Positions 11,163-20,665 of a DNA stretch of 64,000 nt are shown one piece after another. The position numbers and the translations under genes are program-made. The notes below the pieces were generated by a model. It saw only the letters and a program-made list of their open reading frames with translations. It made no database searches and was not told where the DNA came from. Position 1 is the first letter of the stretch. Each line of letters opens with the position of its first letter. Origin of the DNA: Inia geoffrensis (taxonomy: Eukaryota; Chordata; Mammalia; Artiodactyla; Iniidae); the NCBI GenBank assembly GCA_036417435.1, contig CM070919.1, forward strand, positions 36,868,818 to 36,932,817, read 5' to 3'.

Positions 11163-11690
11163 AGTGGAATATTACTCAGCCATAAAAAAGAATGAAATAA
11201 TGCCATTTGCAAGTCCACATGGATGGACCTAGAGATTATCATATTAAGTGAAGTAAGTCAGACAGAGAAAAACAAATATCATATGATATTACTTATATGT
11301 GGAATCTAAAAAAATGGTACAAATGAACTTATTTATGAAACAGAAATAGACCCACAGACAGAAAACAAATGTATGGTTACCAAAGGGGAGAGGACGGGGG
11401 AGGAATAAATTAGGAGTTTGGGATTAACAGATACACACTACTATGTATAAAATAGATTAACAAGAAGGACCTACTGTATAGCACGGGGATCTATATTCAA
11501 CATCTTGTAATAACCTGTAATAGAGAAAAATCTGAAAAAGAATACATAGATATATATACATGTGTACATATATATTCCATATATGTATTCCATGTACATA
11601 TACATTCCATATATACATTCTTAATCACATTGATGTATACTAGGAACTAACATAACACTGTAAATCAACTATAAATAGATAAATAAGTAA
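11163..11690 (+). mobile_element. L1 3' end, cetartiodactyl type
   Basis: It contains GGAATATTACTCAGCCATAA, then GTGAAGTAAGTCAGACAGAG, then ATATGTGGAATCTAAAAAAA, then CTACTGTATAGCACGGGGAT, and ends at TAACACTGTAAATCAACTAT plus an A-rich tail. This is the 3' end of ORF2 and the 3' UTR typical of L1s in whales and ruminants. A TATATACAT microsatellite-like patch lies inside (11550-11620). Confidence 0.88.
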
Positions 11691-12109
11691 AGGCAGGAGA
11701 TTGTAGCAGATGGTGTCTGTGCCCTGGCCATCGCCTCAACCTCCACAATGCGAAGCACAAACACCCAAAGGCCTCAGGGCTTCCTCCAGTCCCAGAGCCA
11801 CAGCTCTGCCTGCAGCAGGGGAGGGTGGAAATTCCAGAGAATTAAGCAACTCAGCCCCACCCCAGTGGCCCCCAGCTGGGGACTGAGAAAGTATTCTGTT
11901 CCGCTGACTCCCAGTGGGATTAAGCTTGCAACCACAGCGATGAGTAGCTCGATGCTCTACCCCACACAGGCTGCTTTCCTGCCCTGTCTCACTCTTCCCC
12001 TCTCCTACCTGTGTAGGAGCTTCCAAATAATGACTTGCTTTTCATCTTGTCTTCGTTTTTTTCCCACCCTCACAGATTACTTATTAATTACTTATTAATA
12101 ACAAAAGAA
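11691..12109. other. Unassigned sequence
   Basis: It is relatively GC-rich with overlapping frames on both strands (96 and 116 codons). Mutually overlapping antisense frames of this size argue for composition rather than coding. Confidence 0.4.
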
Positions 12110-12254
12110 ATCTGGCAGACCCCACCCTAAGTGAACAAATTTAGCATCGCCAATAATGGGACAAACTGATTCAATTGGAAGTACCCCACATCACTTACGA
12201 AATATTCTCGACAAAAATCTTCAAGCTCAATTCAATCATAAGAAACAATCACAC
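12110..12254 (+). mobile_element. LINE (L1-like) 3' fragment, left part
   Basis: The phrases TTTAGCATCGCCAATAATGG and AATCATAAGAAACAATCA match the old LINE 3'-end sequence whose continuation is at 12681. An MLT1 LTR separates the two parts. Confidence 0.5.
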
Positions 12255-12680
12255 TATTACAGGTTGAATTGTGTTTTCCTCAAAATTCATATGTTGAGGC
12301 CCTAACCCCCAGTACCTCAGAATGTGACCTTATTTGGAAATAGGGTCTTTGCAGATATAATTAGTTAGGTCAAAATAAGGTCATACTGGAGTAGCGTGGA
12401 CCCTAAATCCAACAAGCGGTGTCCTCATAAGAATACCATGTGAAGACACAAAGGCAGAGATTGGAGTTACATTATCCGAGGCCAAGGAACACCAAGAGCC
12501 ACCAGAGGCTGGAGGAAGCAAGAAAGGATCCTCCCCTCGAGCCTGTGGAGGGAGTGCGGCCCCGCCAACTCCTTGATCTTGGACTTCTAGCCTCCAGAAC
12601 TGTGAATCAACACATTTCTGCTGTTTCAAGCCACCCGGTTTGTGGTACTTTGTTACAGTAGCCCTAGTAAACTGTTAACA
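12255..12680 (+). mobile_element. MLT1-type LTR inserted in a LINE
   Basis: The start TATTACAGGTTGAATTGTG, then AATGTGACCTTATTTGGAAA, then GTGTCCTCATAAGAATACCA, then GGACTTCTAGCCTCCAGAAC, then the end CTGTTAACA follow the MLT1 order in the sense direction. Flanking CACAC (12250-12254) and CACAA (12681-12685) match at four of five positions, as expected for a worn 5-bp ERVL duplication. Confidence 0.85.
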
Positions 12681-13165
12681 CACAAATTCACATTGTTGGA
12701 TAGTCCACAAGACAACTAGTTTGATTCTTTAAACATATCCATGTCATAAACAGCACCAACAGAGAAAATAGGTGGGAGATTGTTCTAGGTTGAAGGAGAC
12801 TAAGGAGACATGAAAATTAAATGTCGTGTGTGACTCTTGATTAGATCCTGGCTATTAAAGGGACAACTGGGGAGATCTAAACATGGGTAGATAAGATTAT
12901 TATACCAGTGTTACACTTCTTGGGTTTGCTAATGCTGCTGTGGTTATACAGGAGATTTCCTCATTCTTAGGAATGTGTGTCATGATGTCTACAGCTTATT
13001 TTGAAATGGTTCAAAGAAAACCATTTTTAAAAAAATGGTCCTACATACAGACTGATCAAGCAAATGTGGCTAAACAACTGGTGATTCTAGTTGAAAGGTA
13101 AATAAATGCACTACTCTTTCAACTTTTCTTTAGTTTTGTAAATTTTCAAGATAATAAGTTGAAGG
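12681..13165 (+). mobile_element. LINE (L1-like) 3' fragment, right part
   Basis: It continues from 12254 with GGAGACTAAGGAGACATGAA, GACTCTTGATTAGATCCTGG and AACTTTTCTTTAGTTTTGTA. I associate this order with old LINE 3' tails. The final 70 bp are diverged. Confidence 0.5.
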
Positions 13166-13335
13166 AACTAGTATATGTTTTGTGGGTGGTTGTTTACGGC
13201 AACCATCATAAACTTTCACAGATATGATTGCTACACTTATTTTCTAACAAATTGACTAGTTGTGAAAAACTGGTTGACTTTTGTTCAATCCACATCTTGT
13301 TTAAGTGGGCGGATATATGGGATATAAGAATGCAT

Positions 13336-13470
13336 CCCTGGCGTTCCAGTGGTTGGGACTCCGCACTTCCACTGCAGGGGGCACGGTTTCGATCCCCGGT
13401 CAGGGAACTAAGATCCTGCATGCTGCACGGCTAAAAAACCCCCCAAAAACAAAAAACAACCCATCCCCTT
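13336..13470 (+). mobile_element. Short tRNA-derived SINE (about 130 bp form)
   Basis: The body reads GCGTTCCAGTGGTTGGGACT, then CACTGCAGGGGGCACGG, then TTTCGATCCCCGGTCAGGGA, then CTAAGATCCTGCATGCTGCA, with an A-rich tail of AAAAACC repeats. It has the tRNA-like B box but lacks the long CHR 3' body, so it belongs to the shorter cetartiodactyl SINE group. Confidence 0.85.
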
Positions 13471-14349
13471 TGAGAAACCAGAAGGAAACTGAGCAGATCA
13501 TCTAAAACTTATACCCCTTTGGGAGGTGTGCACCATTTCCTGCTCATATATGCCATCCTGCCTCTTAGGCAATCTAGACTCTAGATGTGTCGTGGGCAGA
13601 CACTCCATAAAACCTACACACTCCCATACACATACATGAAAGCACCACATCTAACAAGTAATTTTCTGAGTTTCAACTAACTTGTATTTTAGTCCTGAAA
13701 GACTAGTATCCCAGTTTTAGATTTCAGCATTCTTTTTGAGATTATTATAAAATGCTGTAACCTTAACTCATGGAATAAGCCTAACATGTATTTTTCTCAT
13801 TCAATTATTTAGGTTCAAAGTTTACATGACAGTGCTGAGAACTCTGAATATGTTTCCATCATATTCAAAGTATTTCTACTCTCTGGACACCTCAGGGTAA
13901 TTTCTGACATTATGACAAATATAAAAACCTGAATGGCTGAATTTGTGAGTGCCAAGTAGTTATATTATGGTATTATAAAGACTCAAAAGGGTCCTCTCAA
14001 GTCATATATTAGAGTTCATTTCTAGAACATAAAATTTCATTTTTACATGGGGGAATCTCAGGAATAGTTGCTCTATATGGTTCCAGGCTTTGCTTCAAGC
14101 ACAATAATAAACAACACCTCTGGCATAACCATAAGAATACAAGAGTGAAGATGTACTGGTCTGGTCATAATTGTTAGCTGTAATGTCTATAATTTGACCA
14201 TGTATATTTTAAGTAATTTATTTAAACATAATATTTTTATATTTAGTATCTGATATGAATAGAATATAAATTTCAATTGGTCAATTGGTCAAAAAATCAC
14301 CAATGAGGGTGAGTCAGGTACAGGCTCTGTCTTCGTAGTCACTGTTGAC
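13471..14349. other. AT-rich unassigned sequence
   Basis: No recognised gene or repeat. A tandem TCAATTGG doublet occurs near 14274-14288. Confidence 0.4.
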
Positions 14350-15470
14350 TGTTTCCACTTTTGGAAACTCCTCCTCCACTGGCTTCCATGATACACATTC
14401 TCTTTGTTTTCTTCTGACCTCTCTGTTTACTCAAGTTTATTCTTCCTTTGATGGTTCCTCTTCCTCCAATCACTGCTTAAATATTATCTTTCCCTGGAGA
14501 CTTTACCTGATTCTGTCTTCATTCTACGCATTCTCTCTGAGGATTGTACACATGGTTCCACCTACCACTGAAGGCTCCCAAATATCTCCTTTGAGCCAAC
14601 ATTGCTCTTCAGAGCTTCAAAATCGAGTATGTTTCTTCCTGCTGGACATCTCTGCTTATACGACCCGTAGGTACTCAAGCACAGCATGTCCAAAACTCAA
14701 ATTATCTGTCCCCCAACTACGTTCCTCCTTTTGCCTCCCCGTGCTCAGCAAGTGATATCTTTTTCCCCACACAAAACTTTGGGATTATCTGAGACTTTTC
14801 TCTCTTCCTTGCCCCAAAATTAATTGTTCATTATGTCTATTGAAACTATAGCCTAAATATCTTTTAAATCTATCTGTTATTCTCCATCTTCACTTTCAAT
14901 GACTTGATTGATGACTCAATATTTCTGTAATATTCCAAAATCATCTCCCTTTTTTTGTGACTATTTGTGAATCTACTCCTTACATTATTGTCAGAAGGAC
15001 TTTCTCAATATGCAAATAATATCATGTACCCTCACTGATCAGATTCCTTTAATAATACCTTCCCTTTATTCTCAGGGAAACTCCAAACTCCTTAGAATCC
15101 TCTACATAGCTCTTTCTGATCTTGAATTTTGCCCATTCTTACCTGTTGTGTCAGGATAATGAGGTGCATTTAACTTCCAAATCTTGCTCTGCTGTCTCAC
15201 ACCTGTTTGCCCCTGCATACACTGCTTTCTTTCTCTGCAATGACTTTCTTCCATTTGCTTTCCTAGCTGACTCCTACCGTCCTTGAAAGAGTGAGCTGAA
15301 GCATCAGTTCATCTGGGAAGACTGTCCCAGTCTGATTAGGTACTTCTCTATGAGCTGACGTGCTATTCTGTTTATACATCTATCATGCAATATAATATAG
15401 TGATATTAGTTTATCTTCTTGTCTGTGTCCTTCACTGGATCATGAAATTCCTAAAGTCAGAGTCTGTCTT
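14350..15470 (+). mobile_element. L2 LINE, 3' portion, split by a SINE
   Basis: The succession CATTATTGTCAGAAGGACTT, then CAGATTCCTTTAATAATACC, then GAAACTCCAAACTCCTTAGA, then CTTTCTGATCTTGAATTTTG, then AGTCAGAGTCTGTCTTT follows the degraded 3' half of L2. A SINE interrupts it at 15471. L2 resumes at 15781 with TAATCTCTGTATCTGCA and AAACATTTATTAAATGGAA. The left boundary is vague; a 136-codon frame at 14345-14755 lies in it and is not credible as a gene. Confidence 0.65.
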
Positions 15471-15780
15471 TATTTTTTTTTTTAATAAATTTATTTATTT
15501 ATTTTGGGCTGTGTTGGGTCTTCGTTGCGGTGCACGGCCTTCTCATTGTGGTGGCTTCTCTTGTTGCGGAGCATGGGCTCTAGGCGTGTGAGCTTCAGTA
15601 GTTGTGGCACGTGGGCTCAGTAGTTGTGGCTTGCGAGCTCTAGAGCACAGGCTCAGTAGTTGTGGTGCACAGGCTTAGTTGCTCTGCAGCATGTGGGGTC
15701 TTCCCGGACCAGGGCTGGAACTCATGTCCCCTGCATTGCCAGGTGGATTCTTAACCACTGCGCAACCAAGGAAGCCCCCA
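15471..15780 (-). mobile_element. CHR-type SINE inside L2
   Basis: It begins with a T-run and (ATTT)n tail followed by GGCTGTGTTGGGTCTTCGTT, and ends at GCGCAACCAAGGAAGCCCCC, so the SINE is on the minus strand. The near-duplicate flanks AGAGTCTGTCTTT and AGACTCTGTCTTT mark the insertion point. Confidence 0.9.
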
Positions 15781-15855
15781 GACTCTGTCTTTTTAATCTC
15801 TGTATCTGCATGGCCTGACATATAACATTTGCAAACAAACATTTATTAAATGGAA
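15781..15855 (+). mobile_element. L2 3' end, right part
   Basis: It resumes the L2 split by the SINE: CTTTTTAATCTCTGTATCTG, then AAACAAACATTTATTAAATG. Confidence 0.65.
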
Positions 15856-16808
15856 ATCTATGTTAAAAACTTGCATCAAAGAAGAATTTCAGTGCACCTG
15901 AGTCATTCAAATGTTACAGTTAATACTGAAGTTGAACATTAATGGTGATATCCACAGCCAAATACTAGTTTTTCTCAGTGTCAAGTGACCAGAGATTTGT
16001 TGCCGTAGAAAGGAAAAAGTAAATTTTAAAATGGTCTACTGGAATTTGCTATAATGGTTGTAAATTCTCTAATAACATTACAGTAGAACTACTAATAACA
16101 AGATATTGTTCTGTTTTTCTAAGTTCTCAATATACTTTTACTTATATGAGAAGCCCCTAACTATTTTTCAACACTCTGGATGTCACTTAAGCTTTCTACT
16201 TTGCATTCAGTTGGTCTGCAGCTAGCCGGAGATTTAAAGAGGAAACGCTCTTTCGTCATTTATATAACACGTGCTGCAGGTTCTACGGTCTTTATGAGAT
16301 TCATGTGAACCACTGATTTGTGACAACATCCGTTGACGTTTTATAGATCACCAGAATCTTCCTCAAGGCAGAAATTTACAGTCTTGTTTCTAATAGCCAA
16401 CAGTCACAGAAGTACTCATGTACCTGCTAACATTTATATTCCTGAGCCTCACTGTACAACTTCATTGTACTGTATAATCTTTGACAGTATTTCTTTCTCC
16501 TATTTTCAATCATTCTTGGTTATGAAGCTATAAAATTAAGAAAACATGAGTATTAGAATCTTCTTTTAACATATTCCTTGACTACGTTTTTTCAACAGAG
16601 AAATGAAATGATTCAGCTAATGTGGAGACTTACTTAAACCCTCCATTTCTTTTTATTCTCAGTCTGCTTCTTTCCAAGGGAAAGAGATACTTTGCTCTTC
16701 AGTATGGGGGAAAAAGAATATTTACTCCTCTGGAATTCCACATTAGGAACTAGAATCCTATTGAGAGTATAGTCTATAACATTTCCTTTTGTTTAAAAAA
16801 TATGGAGG
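15856..16808. other. AT-rich unassigned sequence
   Basis: Nothing recognised in about 950 bp. Stops are frequent in all frames apart from a 66-codon stretch at 16333-16533. Confidence 0.4.
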
Positions 16809-16948
16809 AGGGACTTCCCTGGAGGTCCAGTTTGTTTGGACGTGGCACTTTCACTGCTAAGTGCCTGGTTTCAATCCCTGGTTGGGGAACTAAGAAGCCA
16901 CAAGCTGCGCAGAGTGGCCAAAACCAAACAAACAAACAAGCAAAATAA
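16809..16948 (+). mobile_element. Short tRNA-derived SINE
   Basis: It shows GGGACTTCCCTGGAGGTCCA, then TTTCACTGCTAAGTGCCTGG, then TTTCAATCCCTGGTTGGGGA, then CTAAGAAGCCACAAGCTGC, with a (CAAA)n tail at 16925-16939. It is more diverged than the 13336 copy. Confidence 0.8.
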
Positions 16949-16982
16949 ACAGAAAGTTTTGTTTGTTTGTTTGTTTGTTTTT
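16925..16982. repeat. (CAAA)n / (TTTG)n inverted microsatellites
   Basis: The SINE tail CAAACAAACAAACAA (16925-16939) faces a (TTTG)n run at 16958-16982 across an A-rich spacer of about 18 bp. The two arms are complementary over at least 15 bp and could form a hairpin. Confidence 0.8.
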
Positions 16983-17298
16983 AATATGGGGGAAAGTTAG
17001 AAAGGAATCCCCAGTATCCAAAGGTCAGGAGCTACAATGATGTGGTAATGTGCAATCATAGTTCAGCACCACGGACAGCGGAACAGCATTCCACTGCCCC
17101 CTCTCGGAGTTTTAAAAATATTCTGCCTACATATAATTACCCAAAATGAGTTGCACTAAATGTTCCTTTAGGATGGCAGAAGAAAAATATTAGCACTTTC
17201 ATTTATAATTATTTTTATCTAAAAGAGTTTAAAGTTAAGCTTAATTAAGTATATGTAGAGATAAGAGTATACGTGTATAAGTTATAAATAAATAAATC
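16983..17298. other. Unassigned sequence
   Basis: No feature is recognised up to the alternating-dinucleotide tract; a short (ATAA)n stretch lies at 17284-17297. Confidence 0.4.
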
Positions 17299-17338
17299 CG
17301 CGCGCGTGTGCGCGCGCACACACACACACACACACACG
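17299..17338. repeat. Alternating CG/TG/CA tract, Z-DNA type
   Basis: Forty bases alternate strictly between pyrimidine and purine: CG units, then TG, then CG, then (CA)n. A perfect 16-bp palindrome, GTGTGCGCGCGCACAC, occupies 17306-17321. CpG-rich alternating tracts are the strongest class of Z-forming sequence, and CpG here has survived in a CpG-poor setting. Confidence 0.9.
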
Positions 17339-18177
17339 CTAGGGGTGTATGCTAAAAATACTTTTACTGATATATACACAATCAAATGAGTTTTGAGATT
17401 GCTACTAGAGATGATGGGGCACCACTGAAAATTTTGGCCAGGGAAATGACATAATGAAAGTAGAATTTGGGGAAAAACAATCTAAAAGCAGTATAGGGGT
17501 TAGATTGGATAGAGTAGATGTTGAAGTTAGAAAGACTAGTTACGAGGCTATTGCAAGAATCTAAATATCAGCTACGGTGGTGACATGGGGGAAGCAGAAA
17601 GCCATACAGATGTTGTACAAGAAGAATCTTAAATATTAGGGATGAAAAATGTCAAAGAACAAGTGGAAATTTTGAGCTAGGCTGGCTGGGAAGGAACAAG
17701 GGGAATCAGTTATGAGACGTGAACCACGCTGTAATTGCCACTGACGAAAAGGCCCACGTAAATGATGCAGAATCTACAGTATTATCTTGTTGAACAGGAG
17801 AGTTAAGATCCTGAAAAAGTCCATAGTAGGAGATACATAACTGAATAACTTAAAACCTTATAGGAAAAAACCAGAATTGTGGGGCAAGGATTGTACCCAA
17901 ACTTGTGAAAGCTGCATGAATTTTTATGTTCAGAAAAATAAAATGATAAATACTGAGACCCCTCTGAGTAGTTTTGTATCCAGAAAATAAGTAGTAAATA
18001 TTAGATAAGAAACAGCAGTCAGTTAAGGAAATAGCAATTAAATGTACATATATATGTAACTGGTAGTAATAATTACTATAAATTATTTTCATTTGCCAGC
18101 TATAATATACTGGGAACTTTTCAGGTACTTCCTCACCCGTTTTCAAGACGTGCCTTGAAATTTGTTTTTATTTGTTT
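17339..18177. other. Unassigned sequence
   Basis: No gene or named repeat is recognised. A minus-strand frame of 98 codons (17850-18146) has no supporting signals. Confidence 0.4.
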
Positions 18178-18477
18178 TTATATATATTTTTTAATTAATT
18201 AATTAATTAATTTTTGGCTGCGTTGGGTCTTCGTTTCTGTGCGAGGGCTTTCTCTAGTTGTGGCAAGAGGGGGCCACTCTTCATCGCGGTGCGTGGGCCT
18301 CTCACTATCGTGGCCTCTCTTGTTGCGGAGCACAGGCTCCAGACGCGCAGGCTCAGTAGTTGTGGCTCACGGGCCTAGTTGCTCCGCGGCATGTGGGATC
18401 TTCCTAGATCAGGGCTCGAACCCATGTCCCCTGCATTAGCAGGCAGATTCTTAACCACTGTGCCACCAGGGAAGCCC
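18178..18477 (-). mobile_element. CHR-type SINE, composite of long and short form features
   Basis: It begins with the (TTAA)n tail region, then GGCTGCGTTGGGTCTTCGTT, and ends at CTGTGCCACCAGGGAAGCCC. The middle mixes the block CGTGGGCCTCTCACTATCGT, seen in the short form, with CTCAGTAGTTGTGGCTCACG, seen in the long form. This suggests an intermediate subfamily. Confidence 0.88.
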
Positions 18478-18769
18478 TGTCTTTATTTTTTGTTGGACAA
18501 ATACATAATAAAAAATTTCTTTGTTGCTGTTGAGTCTTATCCGCCAAATTTCTTTCTGATTTTTGACTCAGATATGTTGCTTTCTGTTTCTTGGACCCCA
18601 CTGTGACTCCAAAGATACAAAGTAATTGGGATGCTTAAGTTATAAAATCTCTGGGTAACCTTCAAATCACCCTAACCTTGGCTCTGCCCCTGATAAAGTA
18701 GGGCTAAACTACATGACAACAGTGCACCTTAAAATTCTTCCACAGAACCTCTGTTAGCCTTTGTGCAAC

Positions 18770-18925
18770 TAGAAGAAGTCCTCCCTTTGTGTAGATGCAG
18801 CCCTGAAAGTCACTGCATGCATTTCAGTCTCCATTCTCACCATTGGCCAGACACCGATGTACAGTGCACAATTTCTGTTGTTTTAAGCCACTCGGTTTGT
18901 GATATTCTGTTACAACAGCCCTAGA
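18770..18925 (+). mobile_element. MLT1 LTR 3' remnant
   Basis: Only the distal end is clear: TTTCTGTTGTTTTAAGCCAC, then TCGGTTTGTGATATTCTGTT, then ACAACAGCCCTAGAAAACGA. The upstream half is too diverged to place. Confidence 0.6.
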
Positions 18926-19479
18926 AAACGAATTCATGCACCATCACCTCTCTCTCACCTCACAGCTAAGGCCAGTTCACCAGAAGAAAATAAGGGCTGG
19001 TTCAAAGATGAGTCAACAGGCTATGTTGAAGTGAGCTAAAGCAGACAGCTGCTGCCCTGTAGATCCACTCAGAGATGCCCTTGAAAGTCAATGATTACAC
19101 TGGGCAAAGCAATGGGCACTGTACCTAGTGATCCCTCTGTATCGAGAGAGAAGTGGTTGAAGGTAAGTATATATGTGGACTCTTGGGCAGTGGTGAATAC
19201 TTTTGGCACATTTGTTATGGGCATCAGAGGGATAGGTTTGGAAGGGGACAAGGAGGTCTATAGGGAAGAGACATATGGATGAACCTACGGAAGTGGGCAC
19301 AAAGTGTGAGGCTCTTTCCATTGCGCGGTAATGCCTATCAGAGAGCTTCTGCCACAAACAGGGCATTAAACAGCCAGGCAGATGGTATGGCTCATCCAGC
19401 TGATGGTAGCCAGCCTCTATCCTTGCCACCCCAGTGCTTGCAAAAGTGCTCATGAACAAAGCAGCCAGGTGGCACAGGT
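18926..19479. other. Unassigned sequence
   Basis: A minus-strand frame of 123 codons (19088-19459) overlaps shorter plus-strand frames. I see no splice pattern or known motif and leave it unannotated. Confidence 0.4.
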
Positions 19480-19600
19480 GGAGACTGTTATGGAATTTGC
19501 TCTAGCTGTTCCCTCTTCCTGGAACAGTCTTTTGCAGATTTCTCTGTCTTTCAAGTCCTGGACCAATCTTCCCTTCTCAGTGAGACACACCTGTAGAGGC
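19480..19600 (+). mobile_element. L2 fragment
   Basis: GCTGTTCCCTCTTCCTGGAA followed by TTTCAAGTCCTGGACCAATC is the L2 3'-half phrase. It probably belongs to the same element as 20300-20562. Confidence 0.5.
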
Positions 19601-19850
19601 AGAGTGATGTGTGAAGCTAGCGAAGTTTAAGTTGCCGGACACATCACTCACACAAGCCTCCAGGAGGGCTGGAGGTTGCTGGTAGTCAAGTGTGGAGAAC
19701 AGGACACGGGTTTACAATTAGGAAGCATTTCTATGTAAACGTTTCTGATAAATGGCTTTATCAGAAGATAGGGACCTGTAACTCTGATGTGACTAATTTC
19801 TTATAATCTTTTCTCATTCCATAAATATTCACTTTGGGGACTAAGTTTTT

Positions 19851-20208
19851 TTTTTTTTTTATAAATTTATTTTATTTATTTATTTCTGGCTGTGTTGGGT
19901 CTTCACTGCTGTGCGCGGGCTTTCTCTAGCTGTGTCAAGCAGGGGTTACTCTTTGTTGCGGTGTGCAGGCTTCTCATTGCGGTGGCTTCTCCTGTTGCAG
20001 AGCACGGGCTCTAGGCACACAGGCTTCAGTAGTTGTGGCACATGGGCTCAGTAGTTGTGGCTCATGGGCTCTAGAGCACAGGCTCAGTAGTTGTGGCACA
20101 CGGGCTTAGTTGCTCTGCAGCATGTGGGATCTTCCTGGACCAGGGCTCAAACCCATGTCCCCTGCATTGGCAGGCGGATTCTTAACCACTGTGCCACCGG
20201 GGAAGCCC
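19851..20208 (-). mobile_element. CHR-type SINE, long form, perfect 15-bp duplication
   Basis: The T-run and (TTTA)n tail are followed by GGCTGTGTTGGGTCTTCACT, several AGTAGTTGTGGC repeats and the end GTGCCACCGGGGAAGCCC. Identical flanks GGGGACTAAGTTTTT lie at 19836-19850 and 20209-20223, so the boundaries are exact to within the T-run. Confidence 0.93.
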
Positions 20209-20299
20209 GGGGACTAAGTTTTTAATTCCCAATTTTGCATTTATTTCTTAAGGAGGAACCCCCCCCAACTTTACAAGCTTTGGGTACCACAAAACCCGG

Positions 20300-20562
20300 C
20301 TCTCCCTGCCTCTTTCAACCACTCTGTTTTACTGCTTTACTGCCCTTTCCCCCATGGTGATCTTGTTTACCCTGCTTTAATTTTTCTTTTCTTTTTCCCA
20401 TAGCCCTCATCACCTTTGAACATACTATTCGATTTACTGCTTGTTGCTTGAGCCCCCTCATTAAAATGTAAGCTCCAAGGGGACAGGGGTCTTAGCATTA
20501 TTCCTGGACTCCATGTACCTAATGCAGTGCTTTACACATAGCAGATACTCAACAAATATTAG
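20300..20562 (+). mobile_element. L2 3' end
   Basis: TTAAAATGTAAGCTCCAAGG, then GGACAGGGGTCTTAGCATTA, then CATAGCAGATACTCAACAAA give the classic L2 3'-terminal order. Confidence 0.78.
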
Positions 20563-20665
20563 TGGAGGAGAAGACAGAAGGGAGGGAGAGAGAAATGGAG
20601 GAAGGGAGCACGGAGGGAGAAAGGCAGAAGGGAAGGAGAGAAGGGAGGAAGCAAAGGCAGAAGGT
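20563..20665 (+). repeat. Polypurine tract (GGAAG/GGGA-rich)
   Basis: About 100 bases are nearly all A and G on the plus strand, built from variants of GGAGGGAGA and GGAAGGGA. Such tracts can adopt triplex structures and often vary in length between individuals. It directly follows an L2 tail. Confidence 0.8.

Noticed and set aside
17090..17110. CTGCCCCCTCTCGG as a possible CTCF site
   Set aside because: Three mismatches to the core motif, including positions that contact CTCF strongly.
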